Below, piece by piece: positions 18,417-27,371 of a stretch of 64,000 bases of DNA. Under the pieces are notes generated by a model that was not told the origin of the DNA, did no database searches, and was given only the letters and a program-made list of their open reading frames with translations. A program made the translations under genes and the position numbers. The first letter of the stretch is position 1. Each line of letters opens with the position of its first letter. Source of the DNA: Maribacter thermophilus. Its GTDB lineage: Bacteria > Bacteroidota > Bacteroidia > Flavobacteriales > Flavobacteriaceae. Location of the stretch: the NCBI RefSeq assembly GCF_001020565.1, contig NZ_LDAS01000001.1, positions 2,752,520 through 2,816,519 of the forward strand. The letters are read 5' to 3'.

Positions 18417-18432
18417 TTTAGTTTTGTCTAAA
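18417..18432. promoter_or_regulatory. Candidate DtxR/MntR operator (TTTAG-N6-CTAAA)
   Basis: A perfect 5+5 inverted repeat with 6-bp spacer, of the length and T/A-rich half-site style seen for DtxR/MntR-family operators. It contains the TAGTTTTG -7 box (18419-18426) of the divergent TonB receptor and abuts the -33 element of the repressor gene, so bound repressor would block both. A further TTTAG half-site lies about 20 bp on. Confidence 0.5.
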
Positions 18433-18460
18433 AATTTATTTAGTTTAATAAAATATCGTT

Positions 18461-20731
18461 TTGACAAATATAGAAATCAAATTATCCATTATACTTTTAG
18501 TGGTTGTCAGCTCTTTTACTTTTGCACAGAACATAACCGTATCGGGTAGGGTTATGTCGGGCAACGAACCTGTACCCTTTGCCAACATCTACCTTAAGGA
18601 CACCGATACAGGAACCTCCTCTAATGAAAGCGGTTTCTATGAACTCACCAATATGACGCCCGGAGCGCATGTTATAATAACTTCTGTTATAGGATACGAA
18701 CCGTCTGCCTTGAGAATAGTTTTGAATCCCGGACAATCCAAGACCATGAACATAAACCTCGTTCCCTCTACCGAAAATCTAGAAGAAATGGTGGTAACCG
18801 GCACTCTCAAAGCGGTAAAACGTTCAGAAAGTCCTGTTCCTGTAGAAGTTTATAGTCCTACTTTCCTTAAAAAAAATCCAACGGCAAGTGTTTTCGAAGC
18901 TCTTCAAAATGTAAACGGAGTAAGACCTCAGATAAATTGCAATGTCTGTAATACCGGAGATATACACATTAACGGACTGGAAGGCCCTTACACCCTTGTG
19001 TTAATAGACGGCATGCCCATTGTAAGTGGGTTGGGAACGGTATACGGCCTATCTGGTATACCTAACTCTTTAATTGAACAAATCGAAATCGTGAAAGGTC
19101 CAGCCTCTAGTCTATATGGAAGCGAGGCCGTAGGCGGACTCATAAACATTATAACCAAAAACACCTTGGACGCCCCTGATTTTGCCGCTGATATTTTTGC
19201 AACGGGCTGGGGAGAATATAACCTGGATGTAGGTGCCAAAATCGACATTGGCAAAAATACCGATTTACTATTGGGCGTTAATTATTTCAACTTTGACCAA
19301 GTAATAGATAACAATGGCGATAATTTTACAGACCTTACCCTACAGGACAGAATATCGGTTTTTCAAAAATGGAGCTTTCAAAGAAAAGAAAACCGCATCT
19401 TTTCCGTGGCCGGTCGTTTCTTCTACGAAGACCGTTGGGGAGGAGAACTGCAATGGACACCTGAATATCGGGGTGGAGATGAAATCTATGGAGAAAGTAT
19501 TTATACAAGACGATGGGAAATACTGGGCAAATATCAATTACCGGTAAAAGAAAAACTATTATTCTCCTTTTCTTACAATGACCATAATCAAAACTCGGTA
19601 TATGGAGATGTTGCCTATTTGGCCGATCAACGTATAGGCTTCGGGCAGCTTACGTGGGACAAAAAGATAAATGCCCACGACCTGCTAATAGGTACGGCTA
19701 TAAGATATAATTATTATAATGATAATACGACGGCGACCGTATCGGCAGATGAAGTAGTAATTCCGAGTGTATTTGTTCAAGACGAGATCAGTATAGCAAA
19801 AAAACACTCGCTACTGGTAGGCTTACGATACGATTATGACCAAAGACATGGTAGCATTTTTACCCCCAGAACGGCCTATAGATGGAAAATGACGGACAAC
19901 GATATCATAAGGTTAAATGCCGGAACGGGATTTAGGGTCGTAAATCTTTTTACCGAAGAACATGCCGCCCTAACGGGAGCAAGGGACGTAGTGGTCACAG
20001 AAGACCTAGATCCGGAACGCTCCTTTAACGTAAACCTTAATTATCTTAAGAAAATATATGGTGGCAACGGTACATTTGCCAGTATAGATGCATCGCTCTT
20101 CTACACTCATTTTAGCAATGCCATCTTACCCGATTATGATACAGACCCCAACAAAATTATCTATGACAACCTAAAGGGCAAATCGGTTTCTAAAGGAATT
20201 AGCGCCAATGTTGATGTTTCTTTTCCAAGTGGTTTTAAATTCTTATTAGGAGCAACCTTGCAAGATGTCAGTCAAACAGAAAACGGTATTACAACACGGC
20301 AAATATTAACAGAAACGTATACCGGAACCTGGAATTTAGGATATACTTTTAAAAATCTACACCTCAGCATAGATTACACAGGAAACCTGTATGGCCCCAT
20401 GCGACTGCCCACATTGGGAGACTTAGATCCTAGAAGTGATTATTCTCCGGCATGGAGTATTCAAAACATACAATTCACCTATAAAGGCTTAGATAAACTC
20501 GAGTTTTATGGCGGCATCAAAAACCTGCTGAACTGGACACCGAACCGAGGAAACCCTTTTATAATCGCAAGGGCGAACGACCCTTTTGATAAAGAGGTGA
20601 CTTTTGATAGCAACGGCAGCCCCGTGGCAACCCCCAACAACCCCTATGCCCTAACTTTTGACCCCTCTTATGTTTATGGGCCCAATCAAGGTATACGCGG
20701 GTTTCTAGGCGTACGCTATCGTATTAATTAA
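18461..20731 (+). CDS. TonB-dependent receptor, probably metal-related
   Basis: 756 residues. The start is TTG at 18461, the only start that keeps the signal peptide (to about 23, SSFTFAQ). A carboxypeptidase-like domain at about 25-105 precedes the plug (about 115-230; LVLIDGMPIVSGLG, then GPASSLYGSEAVGGLINIIT) and a barrel ending in GVRYRIN. The plug holds a CNVC pair, found in a subset of Bacteroidota receptors. It lacks an STN domain and SusD partner. Divergent placement from a DtxR/MntR-type repressor and the operator overlap suggest uptake of iron, manganese or a metal chelate. Confidence 0.92.
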   Translation: MTNIEIKLSIILLVVVSSFTFAQNITVSGRVMSGNEPVPFANIYLKDTDTGTSSNESGFYELTNMTPGAHVIITSVIGYEPSALRIVLNPGQSKTMNINLVPSTENLEEMVVTGTLKAVKRSESPVPVEVYSPTFLKKNPTASVFEALQNVNGVRPQINCNVCNTGDIHINGLEGPYTLVLIDGMPIVSGLGTVYGLSGIPNSLIEQIEIVKGPASSLYGSEAVGGLINIITKNTLDAPDFAADIFATGWGEYNLDVGAKIDIGKNTDLLLGVNYFNFDQVIDNNGDNFTDLTLQDRISVFQKWSFQRKENRIFSVAGRFFYEDRWGGELQWTPEYRGGDEIYGESIYTRRWEILGKYQLPVKEKLLFSFSYNDHNQNSVYGDVAYLADQRIGFGQLTWDKKINAHDLLIGTAIRYNYYNDNTTATVSADEVVIPSVFVQDEISIAKKHSLLVGLRYDYDQRHGSIFTPRTAYRWKMTDNDIIRLNAGTGFRVVNLFTEEHAALTGARDVVVTEDLDPERSFNVNLNYLKKIYGGNGTFASIDASLFYTHFSNAILPDYDTDPNKIIYDNLKGKSVSKGISANVDVSFPSGFKFLLGATLQDVSQTENGITTRQILTETYTGTWNLGYTFKNLHLSIDYTGNLYGPMRLPTLGDLDPRSDYSPAWSIQNIQFTYKGLDKLEFYGGIKNLLNWTPNRGNPFIIARANDPFDKEVTFDSNGSPVATPNNPYALTFDPSYVYGPNQGIRGFLGVRYRIN

Positions 20732-20766
20732 TAATCAAATACGTTAATCTTGCTGGTATTAATTAC

Positions 20767-20774
20767 TATTTTTG
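20767..20774 (+). promoter_or_regulatory. Candidate -7 element of the lycopene cyclase gene (TATTTTTG)
   Basis: TATTTTTG fits TAnnTTTG and ends 4 bp before the ATG at 20779. If used, the transcript would be leaderless or nearly so. Confidence 0.5.
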
Positions 20775-20778
20775 AGAC

Positions 20779-21927
20779 ATGGCCGATACCGATTTCGATT
20801 ATATAATTGTTGGCGCAGGTGCCGCAGGGCTCATGTTGGCGGATGCCATTGGCAAAGATGCCCATTTTAGCAAAAAGTGTATTCTTATATTGGATAAAGA
20901 CCCTAAAACTACCAACGACAGAACCTGGTGTTTTTGGGAAAAAGAAGATGGCCCCTTCGATGAAATAGTTTCTAAAAAATGGAACCACATCCTGTTTTCG
21001 GGACCAGATTTTTCAACACGTTCTGCCATTTCTCCCTATGTATATAAAATGGTACGGGGGATTGATTTTTATACCCACTACATAAATCGGTTAAAGAGAT
21101 ATAAGAATATAACATTTAGACAAGAAACGGTTACCGGCATAAAGGAAAACAACACAGGGGCCACGGTTACGACCCCTGAAAACGATTACACCACAAAACA
21201 GGTTTTTAATAGCATTTTCAATTATGCACACATGACCTACCAGCAAAAATATCCTGTACTACGACAGCATTTTTTAGGTTGGACGATAAAGGCCAAAGAC
21301 ATAACATTCGATACAGACCAAGCTACCTATATGGATTTTTCCATTCCGCAAAAAGGGAATACAAGATTCATGTACGTACTACCTTTTAAAGAGAATACAG
21401 CTTTAATAGAATATACCTTGTTTTCTGAAGAAACATTACCAAAAAGCGAGTACGAAAACGCCATTAAAAATTATGTATCAGAACACCTGCATTGTTACGA
21501 TTACGAAATCTTGGAAACCGAAGAAGGCAATATACCAATGACCTGTTATAACTTTGATGCTCACAACACTTCTAGCGTGCTGAATATAGGTACCGCTGGT
21601 GGTTGGGCAAAACCCAGTACCGGCTATACCTTTATGAGCACCTCCAAAAAAATTCCTCGTTTAATCGCCCATTTAAAAAACCGAAAAACTTTGACCGATT
21701 TTAAGTTTAAAAACAGGTTCTGGTTCTACGACCTATTGTTCCTAGATGTTTTACATAGCAACAATGCCCTCGGATATAGTATTTTTCAAAGCCTGTTCAA
21801 AAAAAGAAGACCTCAACTGATCTTTAAGTTTTTAGATGAAGAGACTTCCCTACCGGAAGATGTGCATTTTATAATGGCTTGCCCTAAGAAACCTTTTCTC
21901 AAAGCTTTTTTTAGCCGCTTGTTCTAA
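20779..21927 (+). CDS. crtY: Lycopene beta-cyclase (CrtY type)
   Basis: 382 residues. The N-terminal dinucleotide-binding motif GAGAAG is at 12-17, followed by the cyclase hallmark RTWCFWE at about 48-54, and GTAGGWAKPSTGYTF near 275-290, conserved in CrtY/CrtL enzymes. It should close the ends of lycopene into beta-ionone rings to give beta-carotene, the precursor of zeaxanthin pigments in flavobacteria. No other crt gene is adjacent, so the pathway is split. It converges on and overlaps by 4 bp a polyprenyl diphosphate synthase gene, which would supply the precursor. Confidence 0.93.
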   Translation: MADTDFDYIIVGAGAAGLMLADAIGKDAHFSKKCILILDKDPKTTNDRTWCFWEKEDGPFDEIVSKKWNHILFSGPDFSTRSAISPYVYKMVRGIDFYTHYINRLKRYKNITFRQETVTGIKENNTGATVTTPENDYTTKQVFNSIFNYAHMTYQQKYPVLRQHFLGWTIKAKDITFDTDQATYMDFSIPQKGNTRFMYVLPFKENTALIEYTLFSEETLPKSEYENAIKNYVSEHLHCYDYEILETEEGNIPMTCYNFDAHNTSSVLNIGTAGGWAKPSTGYTFMSTSKKIPRLIAHLKNRKTLTDFKFKNRFWFYDLLFLDVLHSNNALGYSIFQSLFKKRRPQLIFKFLDEETSLPEDVHFIMACPKKPFLKAFFSRLF

Positions 21928-22898
21928 ACGGTACGCCTCATTAAATTTTCGCCAAATTTTCTCAGAACATCCTTTTTCTCCTGCGCTAACTCTAGACTCT
22001 CTAAAATAACGAAGGCCTTTTCCGTGTAGGCCTTAATAGCCTCCTGAGCTGCTATGGATGCACCACTTTCCTCAAAAATTGTTTTTACCGCCTCAATTTT
22101 CTCCTCCGGTTCTTGAGGCTGAATGGAGTATAGGTCCAAAAGCTCTTTTTTAACCGTTTTAGAACCCGATTCCATCGCCTTAATAAAGAGATACGTCTTT
22201 TTGTTCTCTATAATATCGCCCCCCACCTGTTTTCCAAATGTTTTGGGGTCACCAAAAGCATCTAGATAGTCATCTTGAATTTGAAAGGCTATTCCAAGGT
22301 TGAGCCCAAAATTATACATGTCTTGCTGCGATGTTTCGGAAACCTCTGCCACAATGGCCCCCATTTTCATAGCTGCCGCCACTAAGACAGCTGTTTTATA
22401 CTCAATCATTTTTAAATAATCTGAAAGAGCTACATCATCACGGGTCTCAAAATCTACATCGTACTGTTGTCCTTCACATACTTGTAGGGCCGTGGTACTA
22501 AAAAGTTCGGCAAGCCCTCTAAAAATATGGGTTTTGTAATTCTCGAATAGTTGATATGCCCAAATAAGCATGGCATCACCAGAGAGAATACCGGTATTTA
22601 CATCCCATTTTTCGTGTACCGTGGCCTTTCCACGTCTCACGGGCGCTGCATCCATAATATCATCATGTACCAACGAAAAGTTGTGAAAAACCTCTACCGC
22701 CAACGCCGCGTCCAATGCCTTTTGATAATTGGTCTCAAAAATTTCTGCCGTAAGCAAAACAAGAGTGGGCCTCAGCCTTTTCCCCCCTAATTTGAGAATA
22801 TAGTTTATGGGCTCGTAAAGGTTAACAGGTTCTTTCGCCGTTAATTTGGAGTCTAAATAAGAGATGAATTCTGATCGATAAAATTCAATGGAATGCAT
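21924..22898 (-). CDS. Polyprenyl diphosphate synthase (probably GGPP-forming)
   Basis: 324-residue all-helical trans-prenyltransferase. First Asp-rich motif DDIMD at 79-83 with RRG at 88-90; second DDYLD at 209-213; GGKRLRP near 38-44. The first motif has no two-residue insertion and the fifth residue before it is Phe74, a pattern of type-I geranylgeranyl diphosphate synthases, so a C20 product is inferred; a farnesyl product cannot be excluded. Its position tail-to-tail with lycopene cyclase fits carotenoid precursor supply. Confidence 0.9.
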   Translation of the reverse strand: MHSIEFYRSEFISYLDSKLTAKEPVNLYEPINYILKLGGKRLRPTLVLLTAEIFETNYQKALDAALAVEVFHNFSLVHDDIMDAAPVRRGKATVHEKWDVNTGILSGDAMLIWAYQLFENYKTHIFRGLAELFSTTALQVCEGQQYDVDFETRDDVALSDYLKMIEYKTAVLVAAAMKMGAIVAEVSETSQQDMYNFGLNLGIAFQIQDDYLDAFGDPKTFGKQVGGDIIENKKTYLFIKAMESGSKTVKKELLDLYSIQPQEPEEKIEAVKTIFEESGASIAAQEAIKAYTEKAFVILESLELAQEKKDVLRKFGENLMRRTV

Positions 22899-23038
22899 AG
22901 CACATTTTTTTTCAAAAATACATCCATTGTTACAAAAAGCTTATATATCCGTCAGATGTTATAGAAAAATATTTAAAAAAAATGCAATAGTTTCCAAAAC
23001 CATCGTCTTTAATACTGAAGACCTAAGAAAAGCCTTTA

Positions 23039-23572
23039 ATGGTTTCTAAAAAACAACAAGATAACAGCCTTACCAACTTCTTTGAAGAGGAATACAACTC
23101 GTTAAAGAGCTTTGTGCGTTCAAAAATTAACCACACGGCCGAAAGCGATGCGGAAGATATTATACAAGATGTTGCCCTAAGATTGTTCTCTAGACCAATA
23201 GATGTTTTACCAATACATAATATTGGCGGTTTCGTTTACAACGCAATAAAGAATAGGATCATAGACATAATGCGAACCAAAAAGGAAAGAATTCATAATG
23301 AAGAAACGGTAGAATTGCTATGGACCGACTTTGCCAGCAAATTTTATGAAGACCTCCCAGAGGAATATTCGACACAACTAATACAAAAACTAAAAGTAGC
23401 CATAACAGAGCTAAAGCCTGCTTATAGAGACATTATTATTGCGGTCGATTTTGAAAATTATACCTATAGGGAAATATCTGAACAAACGGGTATATCGCCC
23501 GGCACACTCATGTCTCGAAGGCATAGGGCAATGTCCATTCTAACAAAAAAACTAGAGTCACTTAAAGAATAA
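23039..23572 (+). CDS. ECF sigma-70 family factor
   Basis: 177 residues with region 2 at about 15-85 (ESDAEDIIQDVALRLF) and region 4 at about 115-170 (FENYTYREISEQTGISPGTL). No FecR or other recognisable anti-sigma factor follows; instead two small genes do, starting 4 and then 5 bp later, of which the first is a membrane protein that might act as its regulator. Targets unknown. Confidence 0.88.
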   Translation: MVSKKQQDNSLTNFFEEEYNSLKSFVRSKINHTAESDAEDIIQDVALRLFSRPIDVLPIHNIGGFVYNAIKNRIIDIMRTKKERIHNEETVELLWTDFASKFYEDLPEEYSTQLIQKLKVAITELKPAYRDIIIAVDFENYTYREISEQTGISPGTLMSRRHRAMSILTKKLESLKE

Positions 23573-23576
23573 AACT

Positions 23577-23987
23577 ATGGAAACAAAAGATATCATGGAA
23601 AAACATATGGAAAAAAAAGCAAAGAAATTTATTAAAAAAGTTCTCAAAATAATCATGTATATCATATTGGGAATAGCCATTGCATTCTTGGTAGGATATA
23701 TTGTAATGTTATTATGGAATTGGCTAATGCCCTACCTATTTGGTTTACCCCAAGTAGATTATTGGAAAGCATTGGGCATATTGATTCTCGCCAAAATTAT
23801 ATTCGGATTTGGAGGCAGTGGTGATAAAAGCCACGATAAAAAAGTAAAATCAAAGAAGAAACGTTTTTTTGGCAGCAATTGTAAGGATTGGAAAAATGAC
23901 TTTTCTGACTGGAAACATTATGATGAATTCTGGAAAGAAGAAGGAGAACAAGCGTACAAAAATTACCTAGAACGAAATAAAAAATAA
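23577..23987 (+). CDS. Small membrane protein co-transcribed with ECF sigma
   Basis: 136 residues: basic N-terminus (KHMEKKAKKFIKK), two hydrophobic helices at about 22-48 and 58-80, then a Lys-rich, Trp-rich cytosolic or periplasmic tail (KDWKNDFSDWKHYDEFWKEE). It starts 4 bp after the sigma stop. I do not recognise the family. Its position in the slot normally held by an anti-sigma factor suggests it could tether or control the sigma factor, but there is no direct evidence. Confidence 0.7.
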   Translation: METKDIMEKHMEKKAKKFIKKVLKIIMYIILGIAIAFLVGYIVMLLWNWLMPYLFGLPQVDYWKALGILILAKIIFGFGGSGDKSHDKKVKSKKKRFFGSNCKDWKNDFSDWKHYDEFWKEEGEQAYKNYLERNKK

Positions 23988-23992
23988 ACCTT

Positions 23993-24139
23993 ATGGAAAG
24001 CAAGACAAAAAATACCAAAAGAAAATACAGCATAAAAAACAAAGCCTTCTTCTGGAGCCTAAACAAAAGCTCCACTATTAGACATGGGCATTCATCCGAC
24101 AAACCGGAGAAAGAAAAGCTGCACAAAAAAACACAATAA
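23993..24139 (+). CDS. Small basic protein, third gene of the sigma mini-operon
   Basis: 48 codons from ATG 23993, starting 5 bp after the previous stop. The product is strongly basic (Lys/Arg/His-rich) with one short aromatic stretch AFFWSLNK and no membrane helix. The tight spacing and same direction support translation; the family is not recognised. It could instead be non-coding, as the composition is A-rich. Confidence 0.4.
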   Translation: MESKTKNTKRKYSIKNKAFFWSLNKSSTIRHGHSSDKPEKEKLHKKTQ

Positions 24140-24208
24140 ACCGGCAATACTTATGTTAACAAAATGTAAAACTTAAGAAACTTTTATAGTTTTAAAAGTT
24201 TCCTAACC

Positions 24209-24216
24209 TATCTTTG
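24209..24216 (+). promoter_or_regulatory. Candidate -7 element of the efflux operon (TATCTTTG)
   Basis: TATCTTTG matches TAnnTTTG and ends 9 bp before the ATG at 24226. It overlaps the longer TTG-start version of the frame, so the ATG start is preferred. Confidence 0.6.
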
Positions 24217-24225
24217 CCCCCGATT

Positions 24226-24831
24226 ATGAAAACAAAAATAAAGGAAAAGGCAACGGATATGTTCTTAAACTATGGTTTTAAGAGCGTTACCATGGATGAT
24301 ATAGCCAATGCCATTGGCATTTCTAAAAAAACGATCTATAGTTCGTACACTAACAAGACCGCTCTTATAGAAGATTGTGTAATGAACAAGATCTGCACTA
24401 TAAACAACGGTATAGATTCTTTAATCGCATTGGGCAAAAACCCCATCGAAGAATTGTACGACATTAAAAGATATGTAATGTCTCATCTTAAAGACGAGAA
24501 AACATCCCCTCAATTTCAGCTCATGAAGTATTATCCCAAAATTCATGAGAACATGAAATCAATGCAGTTGAACAAAATGCAGAAATGTCTAGTATCGAAT
24601 GTAGAACGAGGAATAGAGCAAGAAATATATCGTCCTAATTTAAATCCGGAATTTATAGCCAGAATATACTTTTCGGGCATTAACAGTATTAAAGATCAAA
24701 AGCTTTTTCCGATAGAGAGGTTTCCAATTTCAACACTAATGGACGACTTTCTAGAATATCATTTACGTGGAATCGTAACCGAAAAAGGGGAAGACATCTT
24801 AAATAGAATCATCAATTCAATCCAACAATAA
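24226..24831 (+). CDS. TetR/AcrR-family regulator of the efflux operon
   Basis: 201 residues from ATG 24226. The N-terminal TetR helix-turn-helix is at about 5-47 (KSVTMDDIANAIGISKKTIY), with a helical ligand-binding domain after it. The stop is immediately followed by the ATG of the tolC-like gene, so it is the first gene of an RND efflux operon that it probably represses. The inducer is unknown. Confidence 0.92.
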   Translation: MKTKIKEKATDMFLNYGFKSVTMDDIANAIGISKKTIYSSYTNKTALIEDCVMNKICTINNGIDSLIALGKNPIEELYDIKRYVMSHLKDEKTSPQFQLMKYYPKIHENMKSMQLNKMQKCLVSNVERGIEQEIYRPNLNPEFIARIYFSGINSIKDQKLFPIERFPISTLMDDFLEYHLRGIVTEKGEDILNRIINSIQQ

Positions 24832-26172
24832 ATGCGACATCCACTATTTATTTTTCTCTTTATTGTAGTTCTACAGTTCAATTATGGCCAAGAACAGACC
24901 AATAGTTTTACTTTAGACGAAGCCATTGCCTATGCCTTGGCAAACAACTATAGCGCCATTAATGCCGACAGGGATCTTATAGATGCCCAAAAGCAAAAAT
25001 GGGAAACGATTGCCGCAGGTTTACCACAGATAAATGGTGAAATCAGCTATCAAAATCAATTAAAACAGCCTGTAACGGTAATACCTGCCGAAATTTTCGG
25101 TGGAGAGCCCGGAACTTATGTAGACGTTGTTTTTTCGCAACCTCAAAGTGCTACAGCCACGGCTACGTTGACACAGCAAATTTTTGACGGTTCGTATATC
25201 GTTGGCGTACAGGCGACCAAGGCCTTTTTGAGTTATAGTGCAAACAACAAAGAGAAAACGGCCCTTGAAGTACGAAAATCTGTAGTTGAGTCGTACGGCA
25301 ATGTATTGTTGGCAAAAGAAAGCGTTGCAATACTGAACAAAAACAAAGAGACTTTAGAGAAAAATCTTTATGAAACTTCAAAGCTTTTTGAGAATGGTCT
25401 GGCCGACGAAGAAAGTGTAGAGCAGCTCCAGATTACCTTATCTTCTGTTGAAAGTCAATTAAAAAATGCCTTGCGATTAGAGAAAATTACACTACAGATG
25501 TTGAATGTGGTCATGGGACTAGACTTGGACAACCCTACCCAATTAAAGGAAAACCTTGAAGACCTAACAGAGAAAAAAATAGATTTCGCCCTTTTGGAAA
25601 CAGATTTCAAGATAGAAAACAATGTTGACTATAAATTGGCCCTGAACCAGAACGAACAACGGTTTTTTGAATGGAAACTGGCCAAAAGCCGCGCCTTGCC
25701 TACTTTAAACGCCTTTGTAAACTATGGATCCAGTGCCTATTCTGACACTTTCAGCTTTTTAAACGGTGAACAACAATGGTACAACTCTTCCATATTGGGC
25801 TTTAATCTAAACATACCCATATTTAGTTCGCTAAAAAGGAGCGCCAGCACCCAGCGTGCAAAAATTGCATTGGAAAAGGCAAAAACCCAACTTACCGAGG
25901 CCGAACAACAAATCAAATTACAATTAGAAAATGCACGTAGCAATTACGTATTGGCCATAGAGGAATACCAGACCTCTAAAAACAACCTGGCCTTGGCAGA
26001 ACGCATCGAAAGAAAAAATCAGATAAAGTACACCGAAGGTATTGCCACTAGTTTTGAATTGCGCCAAGCACAGATACAATTGTATACGGCCCAGCAAGAA
26101 TATTTACAGGACATGGTAGAGGTAATAAACAAGAAAACGGAATTGGAAACAATTTTAAACGAACAATCCTAA
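24832..26172 (+). CDS. TolC-family outer-membrane efflux channel
   Basis: 446 residues: signal peptide (to about 19, NYGQ), then two OEP/TolC repeats of long helices with short strands (SFTLDEAIAYAL; AEQQIKLQLENARSNYVLAIEEYQTSKNNL). It forms the outer-membrane exit duct of a tripartite pump whose adaptor (26 bp downstream) and RND permease follow. Confidence 0.93.
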   Translation: MRHPLFIFLFIVVLQFNYGQEQTNSFTLDEAIAYALANNYSAINADRDLIDAQKQKWETIAAGLPQINGEISYQNQLKQPVTVIPAEIFGGEPGTYVDVVFSQPQSATATATLTQQIFDGSYIVGVQATKAFLSYSANNKEKTALEVRKSVVESYGNVLLAKESVAILNKNKETLEKNLYETSKLFENGLADEESVEQLQITLSSVESQLKNALRLEKITLQMLNVVMGLDLDNPTQLKENLEDLTEKKIDFALLETDFKIENNVDYKLALNQNEQRFFEWKLAKSRALPTLNAFVNYGSSAYSDTFSFLNGEQQWYNSSILGFNLNIPIFSSLKRSASTQRAKIALEKAKTQLTEAEQQIKLQLENARSNYVLAIEEYQTSKNNLALAERIERKNQIKYTEGIATSFELRQAQIQLYTAQQEYLQDMVEVINKKTELETILNEQS

Positions 26173-26198
26173 AAAAATCAATCACTAAAAGAATCATT

Positions 26199-27365
26199 AT
26201 GAGAAAAGTATTATTCCTATCCATAGCCTTGGCATTTTTATCTTGTGGAGGTGGAAAAGATGAATCTGTTGCAGGAGTCATAGCACAAGGAAACATAGAG
26301 GCCTTAAGGGCCAAAAAGAGTGAAATACTTGACCAACAAAAACTGTTAGATAGTCAAATTAAACAATTGGACTCAGCTATTTCTACCATGGATGTTACCG
26401 AAAAATTGCCATTGGTAAATACCATAACGGTAAAATCACAAAAATTCGACCATTATTTGGAGCTTCAAGGAGACGTGACCACAAAACAAAACGTTCTTGT
26501 GTATCCAGAAATGTCCGGTATTCTGCAAAAAGTATACGTAAAAGAAGGGCAACGTGTTAGTAAGGGACAACCATTGGCGGTTATCGATGATGGAGGTATG
26601 GGCAACCAATTGTCCCAACTGAAAACACAGGCAGATCTTGCCAAGACCACTTACGAAAGAAGAAAGAGATTATGGGAACAACAAATAGGCTCAGAGATCG
26701 AGTTTCTATCGGCCAAGGCAGATTATGAAGCTCGGCAAGAAGCTGTAAGACAAGCTGAAAGCCAGTTGAACAAAGCAACTATTCGTGCTCCTTTCAATGG
26801 CATTATAGATGATGTCATCAAAGATCAAGGTACCGTTGTCTCCCCAGGTCCCGGGTCCGAAGTTTTTAGGATCGTAAACCTAAGCGATATGTATATAGAG
26901 GTAGACGTACCCGAAACCTATATAGGCTCCATTTCAAAAGGCAAAAAGGCTTTGGTCTATTTTCCTGTACTTGGAGACAGTGTGCAGACCAAGGTTAGGG
27001 AAACCGGCAATTTCATAAATCCTTCGAACAGATCCTTTAGTGTAGAAATACCTGTACCCAATAAAAACGGCAAGATCAAGCCCAACCTAACGGCCAAGGT
27101 AAACCTGAACGATTATACAAGTGACAATGCCATTCTTTTGCCATCTAGCATTATATCTGAAAATGCCGATGGAGAGCAATATGTTTTCGTTGCCCAAGAA
27201 CCCAACGATGACAATGAAGCTATGGTGAAAAGAACCATCATTACCACCGGAAAGGTTCAAGGATCGCAAGTGGAAATTCTTTCAGGCCTGGAAAATGGCA
27301 GCCATGTCATCAAAGAAGGGGCCAGAAGTGTAAAGGACGGACAAAAGGTAAAAATTCAAAACTAG
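26199..27365 (+). CDS. RND efflux periplasmic adaptor (MFP) lipoprotein
   Basis: 388 residues with a lipobox (FLSC, Cys16), coiled-coil start (about 35-70, KKSEILDQQKLLDSQIKQL), lipoyl/barrel-sandwich halves (KVYVKEGQRVSKGQPLAVIDD; ATIRAPFNGIIDDV), beta-barrel and membrane-proximal domains. It links the inner-membrane RND pump to the TolC channel. It sits between both partners in the operon. Confidence 0.93.
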   Translation: MRKVLFLSIALAFLSCGGGKDESVAGVIAQGNIEALRAKKSEILDQQKLLDSQIKQLDSAISTMDVTEKLPLVNTITVKSQKFDHYLELQGDVTTKQNVLVYPEMSGILQKVYVKEGQRVSKGQPLAVIDDGGMGNQLSQLKTQADLAKTTYERRKRLWEQQIGSEIEFLSAKADYEARQEAVRQAESQLNKATIRAPFNGIIDDVIKDQGTVVSPGPGSEVFRIVNLSDMYIEVDVPETYIGSISKGKKALVYFPVLGDSVQTKVRETGNFINPSNRSFSVEIPVPNKNGKIKPNLTAKVNLNDYTSDNAILLPSSIISENADGEQYVFVAQEPNDDNEAMVKRTIITTGKVQGSQVEILSGLENGSHVIKEGARSVKDGQKVKIQN

Positions 27366-27371
27366 AATTCG

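Noticed and set aside
24214-24225. TTG start of the TetR frame
   Set aside because: It lies within the TATCTTTG promoter box; ATG 24226 gives the normal TetR N-terminus.
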